Of a DNA stretch of 64,000 bases, positions 17,052-25,539 are shown in pieces; positions within the stretch are counted from its first letter, which is position 1; each line of letters begins with the position of its first letter. Below the pieces are notes generated by a model. It saw only the letters and a list, made by a program, of their open reading frames with translations, was not told the DNA's origin and made no database searches. Both the position numbers and the translations under genes were made by a program. This stretch comes from Verrucomicrobium sp. GAS474 (GTDB lineage Bacteria > Verrucomicrobiota > Verrucomicrobiia > Methylacidiphilales > GAS474): positions 62,001 to 126,000 of the forward strand of contig NZ_LT629781.1 in NCBI RefSeq assembly GCF_900105685.1, read 5' to 3'.

Positions 17052-18466
17052 TTCCTCTCCTTCTGTTTTTGTGCCTCACGCTCGGCCCAGAGCTGCTGGA
17101 ACGTCTTCGACGGCGGAGGCGGGAGGGTCCGGCTCTTCGTCCAGAGGGCGGCGGGGTCGAACCATTTCCCCGAGAAGAGCGCCTGCACCTTCAGCGCCGG
17201 GACGGCGAGGGCCGAGCCGAGGCGGAAGAGCCCCGCATGGGAGGCGGCGAAGCCGAAGCCCCGGAAGAGGAGCCGCTCCCACCACGTGCCTTGTTCCTTC
17301 ACGGCGTTGCGGCGGTTGCGGAGGAGGTGGTGGTGGAGGTCGATCTTCACCGGGCAGGTCTCAGTGCAGGCCCCGCAGAGGGAGGAGGCCGAGGAGAGGT
17401 GCTTCCAGTCCTGGAGGCCGCGCAGGTGGGGCGTGATGACGGAGCCGATCGGCCCCTGGTAGGTCGTCCCGTAGGCGTGGCCGCCGATGTTCTTGAAGAT
17501 CGGGCAGACGTTGAGGCAGGCCCCGCAACGGATGCAGTGGAGCGCGTCGCGCTGCTCGGGGTCGGCGAGGAGGCGGGTCCGGTGGTTGTCGAGGAGGATG
17601 ACGTGGAATTCCTCCGGCCCGTCGGTCTCCCCGGGCTGGCGGGGGCCGGAGTAGAGGGTGTTGTACCCGGTGAGGTTCTGCCCCGCCCCGGCGGTGCCGA
17701 GCATCGGGAGGAAGAGGGCCAGATCCTCGAACCGGGGCACCACCTTCTCGATCCCGACGAGGGCGACGTGGATGCGCGGGAGGGCGCAGGTGAGGCGGGC
17801 GTTCCCCTCGTTCTCGGTGATCGAGACCTGGCCCGTCTCGGCGACGAGGAAGTTCCCGCCGCTGATGCCGAGGTCGGCCTTGACGAATTCCTGACGCAGG
17901 ACGCGCCGGGCGACCATCGTGAGGGCCTCGGGCTCGTCGCTGGTGATCCCGCCGATCGATTTCTCGAAGGTCTCGCGGATCTCCTCCCGCTTCAGGTGCA
18001 TGCAGGGGAAGACGAAGTGGTAGGGAGCCTCCTTGCGGAGTTGGACGATGAACTCGCCGAGGTCGGACTCGACGACGCGGTAGCCCTCGTGTTCCAGCGC
18101 CTCGTTGAGGTGGATCTCCTCGCCGGTCATCGTCTTCGCCTTCACGATCGAGCGGACCCCCTTCTCGCGGCAGAGGGCCGAGACGTAGTCCCGGGCCTGC
18201 TTCCCGTTGGAGGCGAAGAAGACCTTCGTCCCCCGCGCCTCGGCCTGCTTCGTGAACGTCTCGAGGTGTTCGGCGAGGTGGTTGACGGCGTTGAACTTCA
18301 CCGCCGAGGCGACGCTCCGGGCCGCCTGCCAGTCGGCGTAGGCGTCCTGGATCAGGTAGCGTTTCGCGAAGTAGCCGGAGAGCGCCCGGCGGACGAAGGT
18401 CCGGCGCGGGACGTCGGCGGTCGTCTCGCGGATGTCGTGCCGGAAGATTTTCTCGAAGCCGGTCAT
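17048..18466 (-). CDS. lutB: Lactate utilization iron-sulfur protein B
   Basis: Iron-sulfur electron-transfer subunit of LutABC. From the ATG at 18466 (MTGFEKIFRHDIRETTADVP) it is 472 residues; the frame extends upstream but the extra part overlaps lutA and is not conserved-looking. It has a LUD domain (SGGNFLVAETGQVSITENEGN around residue 210) and two [4Fe-4S] ferredoxin-type motifs, CIRCGACLNVCP (about residue 320) and CGACTETCPVKID (about residue 370). It begins 4 bp after the lutA stop and overlaps lutC by 4 bp. Confidence 0.93.
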   Translation of the reverse strand: MTGFEKIFRHDIRETTADVPRRTFVRRALSGYFAKRYLIQDAYADWQAARSVASAVKFNAVNHLAEHLETFTKQAEARGTKVFFASNGKQARDYVSALCREKGVRSIVKAKTMTGEEIHLNEALEHEGYRVVESDLGEFIVQLRKEAPYHFVFPCMHLKREEIRETFEKSIGGITSDEPEALTMVARRVLRQEFVKADLGISGGNFLVAETGQVSITENEGNARLTCALPRIHVALVGIEKVVPRFEDLALFLPMLGTAGAGQNLTGYNTLYSGPRQPGETDGPEEFHVILLDNHRTRLLADPEQRDALHCIRCGACLNVCPIFKNIGGHAYGTTYQGPIGSVITPHLRGLQDWKHLSSASSLCGACTETCPVKIDLHHHLLRNRRNAVKEQGTWWERLLFRGFGFAASHAGLFRLGSALAVPALKVQALFSGKWFDPAALWTKSRTLPPPPSKTFQQLWAEREAQKQKERK

Positions 18467-18470
18467 GGGA

Positions 18471-19196
18471 TTACCGGGAAGCCAGGACCTCGGCGAGGTG
18501 CATCCCGCGGACCGGCTTCCCCTGTTTCTCGAGCCAGCCGGTAATCTGCATGAGGCAGCTGAGGTCGTTCGAGACAACGCCCCGGATGCCCTCGGCCTTC
18601 AACTCGAGGATCGACTCGCACTTCACCTCGGCCATCGCGGTCGAGATCGCGGCGAATTTCACGGCGAAGGCGCCGCCGAAGCCGCAGCAGGTCTCGGCCT
18701 CCTTCATCTCGACGAGCTCGAGGCCGCGCACCTTGCCGAGGAGGACCCGGGGCGGGGCCTTCAGGTCGAGCTCGCGGAGGCCGTGGCAGCCGTCGTGGAA
18801 GGTCACCTTCCCCTCGAAGCGGGCGCCGACGTCGTCGACGCCGAGCTTCCGGACGAGGAACTCGGAGAACTCCCACGTCTTCTCCGAGAGGGCGACCGCC
18901 TCGGCCTCGTGCGGGGTGCCGTGGAAGAGCTCCGGCATGAATTTCTTCGCCATCGCCGAGCACGAGCCCCCGATGCCGACGACGACGTCGGCGTCGCGGA
19001 ACGCCTTCAGCATCTGGAGCCCGACGGGGCGAGCCTCGTCCCAGTAGCCGGAGTTGAACGCGGGCTGCCCGCAGCAGGTCTGCCCCTCCGGCACGGCGAC
19101 GGCGTGGCCGAGCCCCTCGATCACCTGCGCCGCCGCCATCGCCGCATGGGGATAGAGCTGGTTGACGAAGCAGGGAACGAAGAGGGAGACCTTCAT
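18471..19196 (-). CDS. lutA: Lactate utilization protein A (cysteine-rich CCG domain)
   Basis: Fe-S oxidoreductase subunit of LutABC, related to GlpC/GlcF-type proteins with two CCG domains. The 241-residue protein has two copies of the CCG motif: TCCGQPAFNSGYWDEA (about residue 41) and ETCCGFGGAFAVKF (about residue 175). These bind the cluster or disulfide site. It follows the rhaE-type gene by 30 bp and precedes lutB by 4 bp. In this position LutABC would consume the L-lactate made by the upstream bifunctional enzyme. Confidence 0.93.
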   Translation of the reverse strand: MKVSLFVPCFVNQLYPHAAMAAAQVIEGLGHAVAVPEGQTCCGQPAFNSGYWDEARPVGLQMLKAFRDADVVVGIGGSCSAMAKKFMPELFHGTPHEAEAVALSEKTWEFSEFLVRKLGVDDVGARFEGKVTFHDGCHGLRELDLKAPPRVLLGKVRGLELVEMKEAETCCGFGGAFAVKFAAISTAMAEVKCESILELKAEGIRGVVSNDLSCLMQITGWLEKQGKPVRGMHLAEVLASR

Positions 19197-19226
19197 GCGC
19201 GAGGGGGCGACTCTATCAGCGAATCT

Positions 19227-21407
19227 CTAGCGAAGGAAAGCCTCGTGCAATCCGCCGTCGACGGTGATGACCTGGCCCGTCGTCTTGCTCAACCGCTGGG
19301 AGAGGAGGAGGAAGAACGCCTCCGCCTGGTCGGCGGGAGTGATCGGGGCCTTGGTCAGCGTCCGGTCGGCGTAGAACTGAGCCAGCTTCGTCGTGAGCGA
19401 GGCGTCGGCCTCGTCCTCGGCGAAGGGGATGTTGTACTTCGCCAGCGAGGCGACGACGCGGTCCCGGGGGAACATGCCGCTCCCCTGGATGACCGTCGCC
19501 GGGGCGACGCCGTTGACCCGGACGAGGGGGGAGAGCTCGATCGCCAGCTCGCGGACGAGGTGGTTCGCCGCCGCCTTGCTGGTGTCGTAGGCGACGCTCC
19601 CCTTCTTCGCCACCGCCGCGTTGGCGCTGGTGGTGAGGACGAGGTTGCCGCGCAGGCCCTGGATGTCCCAAGTCTTCTTCGCCTCGTCGGCGACGATGTA
19701 GCTGCCGGTGACGTTGAGGGCGAAGGTGAGCGCCCACTTGTCGTCGGGGATGTGGCCGGTCTGGTCGGGCGGGACGAAGATCCCCGCCGTCACCGCGATG
19801 CTGTCGAAGCCGCCGTAGGCGAGGGCGACCTGGTCGATCAGCTTCGCCACGCTCTCGCGCTTCGTGATGTCGGCGGCGAGGCCGATGGCCGGGCCGCAGT
19901 TCGAAAGACCGGTCCCGGCGACGCCGATGCCGAGGCCGCACTTGTCGGTGATCTCCTTCGCCGTCGCGGCGGCGGCCTCCTCGCGGAGGTCGACGGCGAC
20001 GATGTGGGCCCCTTCCTTCGCGATGCGGTGGGCCACTTCCTTGCCGATGCCGCTCCCGGCCCCGATGACGACGATGACCTGGCGGGCCAGTTCCTTTTCG
20101 GCGGGCATCCGCTGGAGCTTCGCCTCCTCAAGGAGCCAATACTCGATGTCGAAGGCCTCCTGCTGCGGGAGGGCGATATACTTGTCGACCGCCTCGGCCC
20201 CCTTCATGACCTGGATGGCGCAGCCGTAGAACTCGGCGGTGACGCGGGACTCGCTCTTGTCCTTGCCCCACGCGATGAGGCCGAGGCCGGGGATGAGGAT
20301 GACGCTTGGGTTGGCGTTGCGGATGGCCGGGGAGTTCGCGTGCTTGCACCGCTCGTAGTAGGCGGCGTAGTCCTTGCGGTAGGCCTCGATCCCGGCGACG
20401 AGCTTCGCCTGGAGGGCGGCGAGGTCCTCGCTCTGGCCGTTCCACTCGATGTAGAGGGGCTTGATCTTGGTCCGCAGGAAATGGTCGGGGCACGAGGTGC
20501 CGAGCTCGGCGAGGCGGGGCGCGTCGGCGCTGTTCACGAAGCGGAGCGTCTCGGCGTCGTCCTGCACCGTCCCGATGAGGCGGAGCGGGGTCGAGACCTT
20601 GCCGCGGAGCCACGGGAGGAGCTTGGAGAGAAGCTCGCGGCGCGGGGCCTCGTCGAGCGCCTTGTACTTCTCGCCGCCGAAGGTCTTCGCCCCCTTGTCG
20701 CGCTGGGCGATGTATTCGGCGGCCTTCTCGATGAGGTCGAGGGAGAGCTCGTAGCAGGCCTTGTCGTCGTCAGCCCAGTTGATGAGGCCGTGCTGGCCCA
20801 TGACGATGCCCTTCGCCTTCGGGTGCTTCTTGGCGACCTCCTGGAGGATGAGGCCGAGATCGAAGCCGGGACGCTGCCAATCGGTCCAGATCACCTCGTC
20901 GCCGTAGATCTCCTGCGTCAGCTTCGCGCCGTTCGCCGAGGCGGCGATGGCGATGACGGCGTTGGGATGGGTGTGGTCGACGTGCTTGCCCGGGAGGAAG
21001 GAGTGGAGCGGCGTGTCGATCGACGAGGGGCGCGGGTTGAGGTTGAAAGTGGTGTGGTTGTAGAGGGCGACCATCTCGTCCTCGACGGCGGTCTTGGCCC
21101 CCTTCGGGTTCGCCTTGTTGTAATAGGCCTGGAGGGCGATCAGCTTCTCCTGGTAGAGGGAGGAGAAGTTCTCCCGCTTCGCCGTGCGGAGGTCGCCGCC
21201 GGAGCCCTTCACCCAGAGGACCTCGACGTCCTCGCCCGTGAGCGGGTCCTTCTCGATCAGCTTCGCCGAGGTGTTGCCGCCGCCGGTGTTCGTGATCCGC
21301 TGGTCGGTGCCGAGGAGGTTCGAGCGGTAGACGAGGCGGGCGACGGGATCGAGTTTCGAGGCCTGGGCGTCGTCCCAGAGATAGCTGACGTGGCGGTAGG
21401 TTTTCAT
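19227..21407 (-). CDS. Bifunctional rhamnulose-1-phosphate aldolase / L-lactaldehyde dehydrogenase (RhaE type)
   Basis: The fused enzyme splits L-rhamnulose-1-phosphate into DHAP and L-lactaldehyde and oxidises the aldehyde to L-lactate. The 726-residue length is typical. The class II aldolase/adducin domain covers about residues 1-420, with TNTGGGNTSAKLIEKDP, the metal-site HSFLPGKHVDHTHP and KGIVMGQHGLINWADDD. The C-terminal short-chain dehydrogenase domain begins near residue 465 with VVIGAGSGIGKEVA; its catalytic Tyr/Lys lie in YDTSKAAANHLV after TTSANAAV. Its gene lies between rhaB (30 bp upstream) and lutA (30 bp downstream). Rhamnose isomerase and a rhamnose transporter are not in the window. 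Confidence 0.92.
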   Translation of the reverse strand: MKTYRHVSYLWDDAQASKLDPVARLVYRSNLLGTDQRITNTGGGNTSAKLIEKDPLTGEDVEVLWVKGSGGDLRTAKRENFSSLYQEKLIALQAYYNKANPKGAKTAVEDEMVALYNHTTFNLNPRPSSIDTPLHSFLPGKHVDHTHPNAVIAIAASANGAKLTQEIYGDEVIWTDWQRPGFDLGLILQEVAKKHPKAKGIVMGQHGLINWADDDKACYELSLDLIEKAAEYIAQRDKGAKTFGGEKYKALDEAPRRELLSKLLPWLRGKVSTPLRLIGTVQDDAETLRFVNSADAPRLAELGTSCPDHFLRTKIKPLYIEWNGQSEDLAALQAKLVAGIEAYRKDYAAYYERCKHANSPAIRNANPSVILIPGLGLIAWGKDKSESRVTAEFYGCAIQVMKGAEAVDKYIALPQQEAFDIEYWLLEEAKLQRMPAEKELARQVIVVIGAGSGIGKEVAHRIAKEGAHIVAVDLREEAAAATAKEITDKCGLGIGVAGTGLSNCGPAIGLAADITKRESVAKLIDQVALAYGGFDSIAVTAGIFVPPDQTGHIPDDKWALTFALNVTGSYIVADEAKKTWDIQGLRGNLVLTTSANAAVAKKGSVAYDTSKAAANHLVRELAIELSPLVRVNGVAPATVIQGSGMFPRDRVVASLAKYNIPFAEDEADASLTTKLAQFYADRTLTKAPITPADQAEAFFLLLSQRLSKTTGQVITVDGGLHEAFLR

Positions 21408-21437
21408 GGTCGGTTGGGGTGTTTTTAAAGCGGGGGG

Positions 21438-22928
21438 TTAGTCGAGGACGGGGAGCGCGGCGAAACGGACGCGCGCTTCCTTCCAGGCGGCGGACGTCTC
21501 GGGGTTGGGTTGATACGACTCGATCTGGAACGAGGCGCGGACGATCTGCCGCAGGGCGACGAGGGAGGAGACATGGCCGAGGGCGATCCCCTGGAGGAGG
21601 ATGTTCCCCGCCGCCGTCGCCTCGGCGGGGCCGGCCAGGACGATGCGACCCGAGGCGTCGGCCGCCGCCTGCATGAGGAGGGTGTTCTGGATGCCGCCGC
21701 CGACGGCGTTCAGCCGGGTGATCTTCTGGCCGGTGACCCGCTCGAGGTCGTCCATCGTCCGTCCGTAGAGAAGGGCGAGGCTCTCGATGACGCAGCGGAC
21801 GATCTGGCCCGGGGTCTCCGGGACCGGCTGGCCGGTCTCGCGGCAATAGTCGGCGACCTTCTTCGGCATCGACCCCGGCTCGGCGAAGCGGGCCGAGGCG
21901 GGATGGATGAGGCTGCGGAGCGGGACGACCTCCGGGGCGGCCGCCTCGTCGCAGAGTTCGGCGTAGGAAGAGGCCTTGCCGCCCGCGACCCACTCCCGGC
22001 GGCATTCCTGGAGGACCCAGAGGCCGACGATGTTCCGCAGGAAGCGGATCGTCCCGCCGTGGCCGACCTCGTTGGTGAAGTTCTCGGCGAGGGCTTCCTT
22101 CGTGAGGTAAGGCCCCGACGCCTCGATCCCGAGGAGGGACCAGGTGCCGCAGCTGAGGTAGGCCCACTCGGCCCCGCTCCCCGGCGTCCCGGCGACGGCG
22201 GCGGCGGTGTCGTGGGAACAGGTGGCGATGATCTGCGTCGCATCGAATCCGGTCGATCCTTCGGGAACGATGCCGGAAAGGAGCGGCCCGAGGACCGTCG
22301 CCGAGGGGACGACCTCGGGGAAGAGCCGGGCCGGAATGCCGAGCTTCCCGATCAGCGCCTCGTCCCAGGCCTGCTTTTCCGGGTTGTAGAGCTGGGTGGT
22401 CGAGGCGAGGGAGGCCTCGGCGACGGCGCGGCCGGAGAGGAGGTAGTTGAAGTAATCGCCGATGAGGATGAAGCGGTCGGCCTGGGCGAGGATCTCGGGG
22501 CGGTCGATCACGTCGGCGTGGAACTGGTAGAGCGTGTTCAACGTCATGAACTGGATCCCGGTCCGCGCGTAGATCTCCTCCTTGGAGACGACCGCGAAGG
22601 CCCGCTCGAAGCCCTCCTTCGTCCGGACGTCGCGGTAATGGTAGGGGACGGTGAGCAGCGGCTCGTCCCCCTTCACCAGGACGTAGTCGACGCCCCACGA
22701 ATCGGTGCTGATCCCCTCGATGGCCAGGCCCCGCTTGGCGACCTTCAGCAGGCCGGTGCGGACCTCGTCGTAGAACCGGAGGACGTCCCAGCGGAGCGTC
22801 CCCGAGATCGCGAGCGATCCCGTGGGGAAGCGGTGGACCTCCTCCAGGCGGAGAAGGCCGCCGTCGAGGGTGCCGAGCATGACGCGGCCGCTTTCGGCTC
22901 CGAAGTCGAGTGCCAGATAATGGTGCAT
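21438..22928 (-). CDS. rhaB: Rhamnulokinase
   Basis: FGGY-family kinase that phosphorylates L-rhamnulose at C1. The 496-residue protein begins MHHYLALDFGAESGRVMLG, the N-terminal ATP/phosphate loop with the Asp-Phe-Gly-Ala-Glu-Ser signature characteristic of RhaB. It continues with STDSWGVDYVL and SHDTAAAVAGTP (catalytic-region Asp). The C-terminal FGGY signature is LNAVGGGIQNTLLMQAAADA. I set the start at 22928 because the upstream open frame overlaps the regulator gene. It lies 11 bp after the DeoR-type gene and 30 bp before the aldolase gene, in one operon. Confidence 0.93.
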   Translation of the reverse strand: MHHYLALDFGAESGRVMLGTLDGGLLRLEEVHRFPTGSLAISGTLRWDVLRFYDEVRTGLLKVAKRGLAIEGISTDSWGVDYVLVKGDEPLLTVPYHYRDVRTKEGFERAFAVVSKEEIYARTGIQFMTLNTLYQFHADVIDRPEILAQADRFILIGDYFNYLLSGRAVAEASLASTTQLYNPEKQAWDEALIGKLGIPARLFPEVVPSATVLGPLLSGIVPEGSTGFDATQIIATCSHDTAAAVAGTPGSGAEWAYLSCGTWSLLGIEASGPYLTKEALAENFTNEVGHGGTIRFLRNIVGLWVLQECRREWVAGGKASSYAELCDEAAAPEVVPLRSLIHPASARFAEPGSMPKKVADYCRETGQPVPETPGQIVRCVIESLALLYGRTMDDLERVTGQKITRLNAVGGGIQNTLLMQAAADASGRIVLAGPAEATAAGNILLQGIALGHVSSLVALRQIVRASFQIESYQPNPETSAAWKEARVRFAALPVLD

Positions 22929-22939
22929 GGTCTGTGGAT

Positions 22940-23719
22940 TCAAGAGGAGGAGGGCGACGCCACGGCCTTCGGCGCGATGCCGTGCTTGCGGAGGGCGGCG
23001 GGGGCGGCGTCGGTCAGGAGGCGGTCGACGCCGCTCCACGGGAGGAGGAAGGCGGCGGCCTGGCGTCCGAGTTTCGCCCCGTCGAGGCAAAGGACGACGC
23101 GCTTCGCCCGGGCGGCGACGGCCTTCTGGAATTCGACGACATCCTTCTGGGAATTGAAGACCCCCTCTCCCGTCATCCCCTCGGCCCCGAGGAAGACGAC
23201 ATCGAAGCGCCACGCCGCCACGTTCTTCCGCGCCTGCTCCCCGAGGAGAACCGACTGGCGGCGCAGCAGCAGCCCGCCGAGGAGGTGGACCTCCAGCTCC
23301 GGGACTCCGGCGAGGGTCTCGGCGACGAGGAGGTTGTTCGTCACGATCTTCAGCGGATGGACCGGGCGCTCCCGGAGGGCCTCGGCGAAAAAGAGCATCG
23401 TGGTCCCGGCGTCGAGGTAGCAGGTCATCCCCGGCTTGAGGAGGGCGACGGCGGAGGCGGCGATCTGCTTCTTCGCCGCGCGGGAGAGGTTCCGCCGCTC
23501 GGAGAACGAGGTGAAGGTCTCGTTGTAATCGGAGAGGGCGCCGCCGTAGGTGCGGGTCACCTTCTTCGCGTCGGCGAGGGCCGCCAGATCGCGCCGGGCC
23601 GTCGCCTCGGAGATCGAGAGCTGGTCGCACAGCTCCTGGAGCGGCAGGTAGCGGTGCTGCCGCAACAACTGCGCCACGCGATCCCGCCGCGCTTCGACCA
23701 AGTGTTTTGCCACTCTCAC
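22940..23719 (-). CDS. DeoR family transcriptional regulator
   Basis: DeoR regulators are mostly repressors that sense phosphorylated sugars. The 259-residue protein has an N-terminal winged HTH (about residues 8-60; RQHRYLPLQELCDQLSISEA then TARRDLAALADAKKV) and a sugar-phosphate isomerase-like sensor domain with TCYLDAGTTMLFFAEAL, ITVVTNN-like IVTNNLLVA and GAEGMTGEGVFN. The start is GTG, at 23719 or possibly 23713; neither has a good ribosome site. As the first gene of the rhaB/rhaE/lutABC operon, it probably represses its own operon through the palindrome at 23740-23767. The inducer is likely a rhamnose pathway phosphate, which is inference. Confidence 0.88.
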   Translation of the reverse strand: MRVAKHLVEARRDRVAQLLRQHRYLPLQELCDQLSISEATARRDLAALADAKKVTRTYGGALSDYNETFTSFSERRNLSRAAKKQIAASAVALLKPGMTCYLDAGTTMLFFAEALRERPVHPLKIVTNNLLVAETLAGVPELEVHLLGGLLLRRQSVLLGEQARKNVAAWRFDVVFLGAEGMTGEGVFNSQKDVVEFQKAVAARAKRVVLCLDGAKLGRQAAAFLLPWSGVDRLLTDAAPAALRKHGIAPKAVASPSSS

Positions 23720-23739
23720 AGGAAGGGAATCATGGCTGA

Positions 23740-23767
23740 ATTATATGATTAGAGTCAATCATATAAT
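23740..23767. promoter_or_regulatory. Perfect palindromic operator upstream of the rhamnose/lactate operon
   Basis: ATTATATGATT (23740-23750) and its exact reverse complement AATCATATAAT (23757-23767) are separated by 6 bases. The site lies 21 bp upstream of the regulator's GTG start and includes TATAAT on both strands, so a bound repressor could block the -10 region. It is the only AT-rich patch nearby. Confidence 0.7.
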
Positions 23768-23784
23768 AAAAGAGAGGCCGACGC

Positions 23785-23818
23785 AAAAAGCCGTCCCCCT
23801 TGCGGAGGACGGCTTTTT
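23785..23818 (-). terminator. Rho-independent terminator
   Basis: AAAAAGCCGTCC and GGACGGCTTTTTT pair around a short loop, with a run of A on one side and T on the other. Read on the minus strand it lies about 30 bp after the reductase stop (23846) and separates that gene from the rhamnose operon promoter. It may work both ways. Confidence 0.88.
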
Positions 23819-23845
23819 TCAGTCGCGGATCGCGAACGCCTGCGG

Positions 23846-25492
23846 TCAGGCGGCGACGACAGGCGGAGCCTCGGGCTCCAGGGCCTTCTTGATGTCGTCC
23901 TTGGGGAGGCGCTTCGCGAAGTCGGCGAAGAGCTCGCCCTCGGTCTTGTTCGCCTCGAAGAAGCGGAGGAGGCGGCCGATGGTGATGTTCACGTCGCTCG
24001 CGGGGATCTTCCCCTTGATCAGCTCGTTGAAGCGGGCCTGGTCGCCCAGCTTGCCGCCGATGAACATGTCGAAGGCCTCGATCTGGACGCCGTTGACCTT
24101 CGTCATCGCGCCCCGGAAGCCGATGTCGGCGATCTGGTGCTGGCCGCAGGAGCTGGTGCAGCCGCTGAAGTGGATGCGGATCTTGTCCTTGTAGAAGGAG
24201 CACTCCTTCTCCAGCTCGCTGACGAGCTCGATCATCCGGTTCTTCGTCTCGGCGATGGCGAGGTTGCAGAACTCGATCCCGGTGCAGGAGACGCAGCCCT
24301 GGCGGAAGTTCGTCGGGTTCCAGACGAGCTGGAGCTCGTCGAGTTCCTTCTTCAGCGCCTCGAGGTTCTTCTCGGGGATGTTGAGGAGGATGAGGTTCTG
24401 CTTGTTCGTGCAGCCGATCCGGTCCTGGCCAGGGGCGGCGTACTTCCGCGAGAGGGCGGCGAGGTTCCGCAGGTCGTGGGCGCGGACGCGGCCGCCGGCG
24501 AAGCTGATGCCGACGAAGTAGAGGCCGGGCTGCTTCTGCTCGACGATGCCGAGGTGGTCGGTCTCGGGATCGACGGGGAAGTGGAACTCGCTGTGGCGGT
24601 CGAACTTCAGGTTCCCGAGCTCCTCGATCTTCGCGATCGTCTGGTCGGCGCCGAGGTCGGCGATGAGGAACTTCAGCCGCGCGCGGCTCCGCTTTTCCCG
24701 GTAGCCGTGGTCACGGTAGAGGACCGAGGCGTAGTGGGCGAGCGGGAGGACCTGGTCGGGCCGGAGGAAGACGGGGAGGGTCTGCGCGAGGTGGGGCGAG
24801 GAGGAGAGGCCGCCGCCGATCTTCACGCCGTAGCCCGCCTCCAGCTTCCCGTTCACCTTCCGCTCCAGGCCGAAGAAGCCGAGGCAGTTGATGTCGGGCT
24901 GGGCGCAATGGATGCGGCAGCCGGAGACGCTGATCTTGTACTTCCGGGGGAGGTTGGAGAACTCGCGGTTGTTGAAGAGGTGGTTGTTCACCTCCCAGAG
25001 CTGGGGCGTGGCGTCGAGGATCTCGTCCTTCACGATCCCGGCGACGGGGCAGCCGACGACGTTGCGGGCGATGTCGCCGCAGGCGCCGACGGTGCTGATC
25101 TTCACCGCGTCGAGGCGGGCGATGATGTCGGGGATCTGCTCGATCTTGAGCCAGTGGTACTGGAAGGTCTGCCTGGTGGTGACGTCGGCGAAGCCGTGGC
25201 CGTAGTCCTCCGCGAGGGCGGCGATGGCGTCGAGCTGCTCGGCGTTGACGCGGCCCGCGGGGAGCCGGAGGCGGAGCATGAAATAGCCGCTGTCCTTCGG
25301 CTTCTGGCGGTAGAAGCCGTACCACTTGAAGCGGTTGAAGTCGTCCTCGTTGATCGTGTTGAAGCCGGTGTGGGCGTAGCGGTAGATGTCGTGGATGACG
25401 TCGAGCGCGTCCTTCTCCATCTTGAACTGCTCTTCGCGGGTCGAGCCGGGGGTGAAGTTGCGCGGGGTGCTGAATGCGGGGCTGCTGCTCAT
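23846..25492 (-). CDS. Ferredoxin-type nitrite/sulfite reductase (siroheme, 4Fe-4S)
   Basis: Catalyses the six-electron reduction of nitrite to ammonia or sulfite to sulfide. The 548-residue protein has the two-fold repeat of ferredoxin-like and siroheme domains (TRQTFQYHWLKIEQIPDI near residue 107; NVVGCPVAGI). The four cluster/siroheme cysteines are in SCTGIEFCNLA and FSGCTSSCGQHQ, about residues 400-450. Sequence alone does not firmly separate nitrite from sulfite reductase; the overall form is closer to NirA-like enzymes. It has its own terminator. No nitrate reductase, nitrate transporter or other cys gene is adjacent, so context does not help. Confidence 0.85.
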   Translation of the reverse strand: MSSSPAFSTPRNFTPGSTREEQFKMEKDALDVIHDIYRYAHTGFNTINEDDFNRFKWYGFYRQKPKDSGYFMLRLRLPAGRVNAEQLDAIAALAEDYGHGFADVTTRQTFQYHWLKIEQIPDIIARLDAVKISTVGACGDIARNVVGCPVAGIVKDEILDATPQLWEVNNHLFNNREFSNLPRKYKISVSGCRIHCAQPDINCLGFFGLERKVNGKLEAGYGVKIGGGLSSSPHLAQTLPVFLRPDQVLPLAHYASVLYRDHGYREKRSRARLKFLIADLGADQTIAKIEELGNLKFDRHSEFHFPVDPETDHLGIVEQKQPGLYFVGISFAGGRVRAHDLRNLAALSRKYAAPGQDRIGCTNKQNLILLNIPEKNLEALKKELDELQLVWNPTNFRQGCVSCTGIEFCNLAIAETKNRMIELVSELEKECSFYKDKIRIHFSGCTSSCGQHQIADIGFRGAMTKVNGVQIEAFDMFIGGKLGDQARFNELIKGKIPASDVNITIGRLLRFFEANKTEGELFADFAKRLPKDDIKKALEPEAPPVVAA

Positions 25493-25539
25493 GGATTCGT
25501 TGGGGCGGGGTGGGGTAGTAAAAACGGGGGGAGCGGAGA

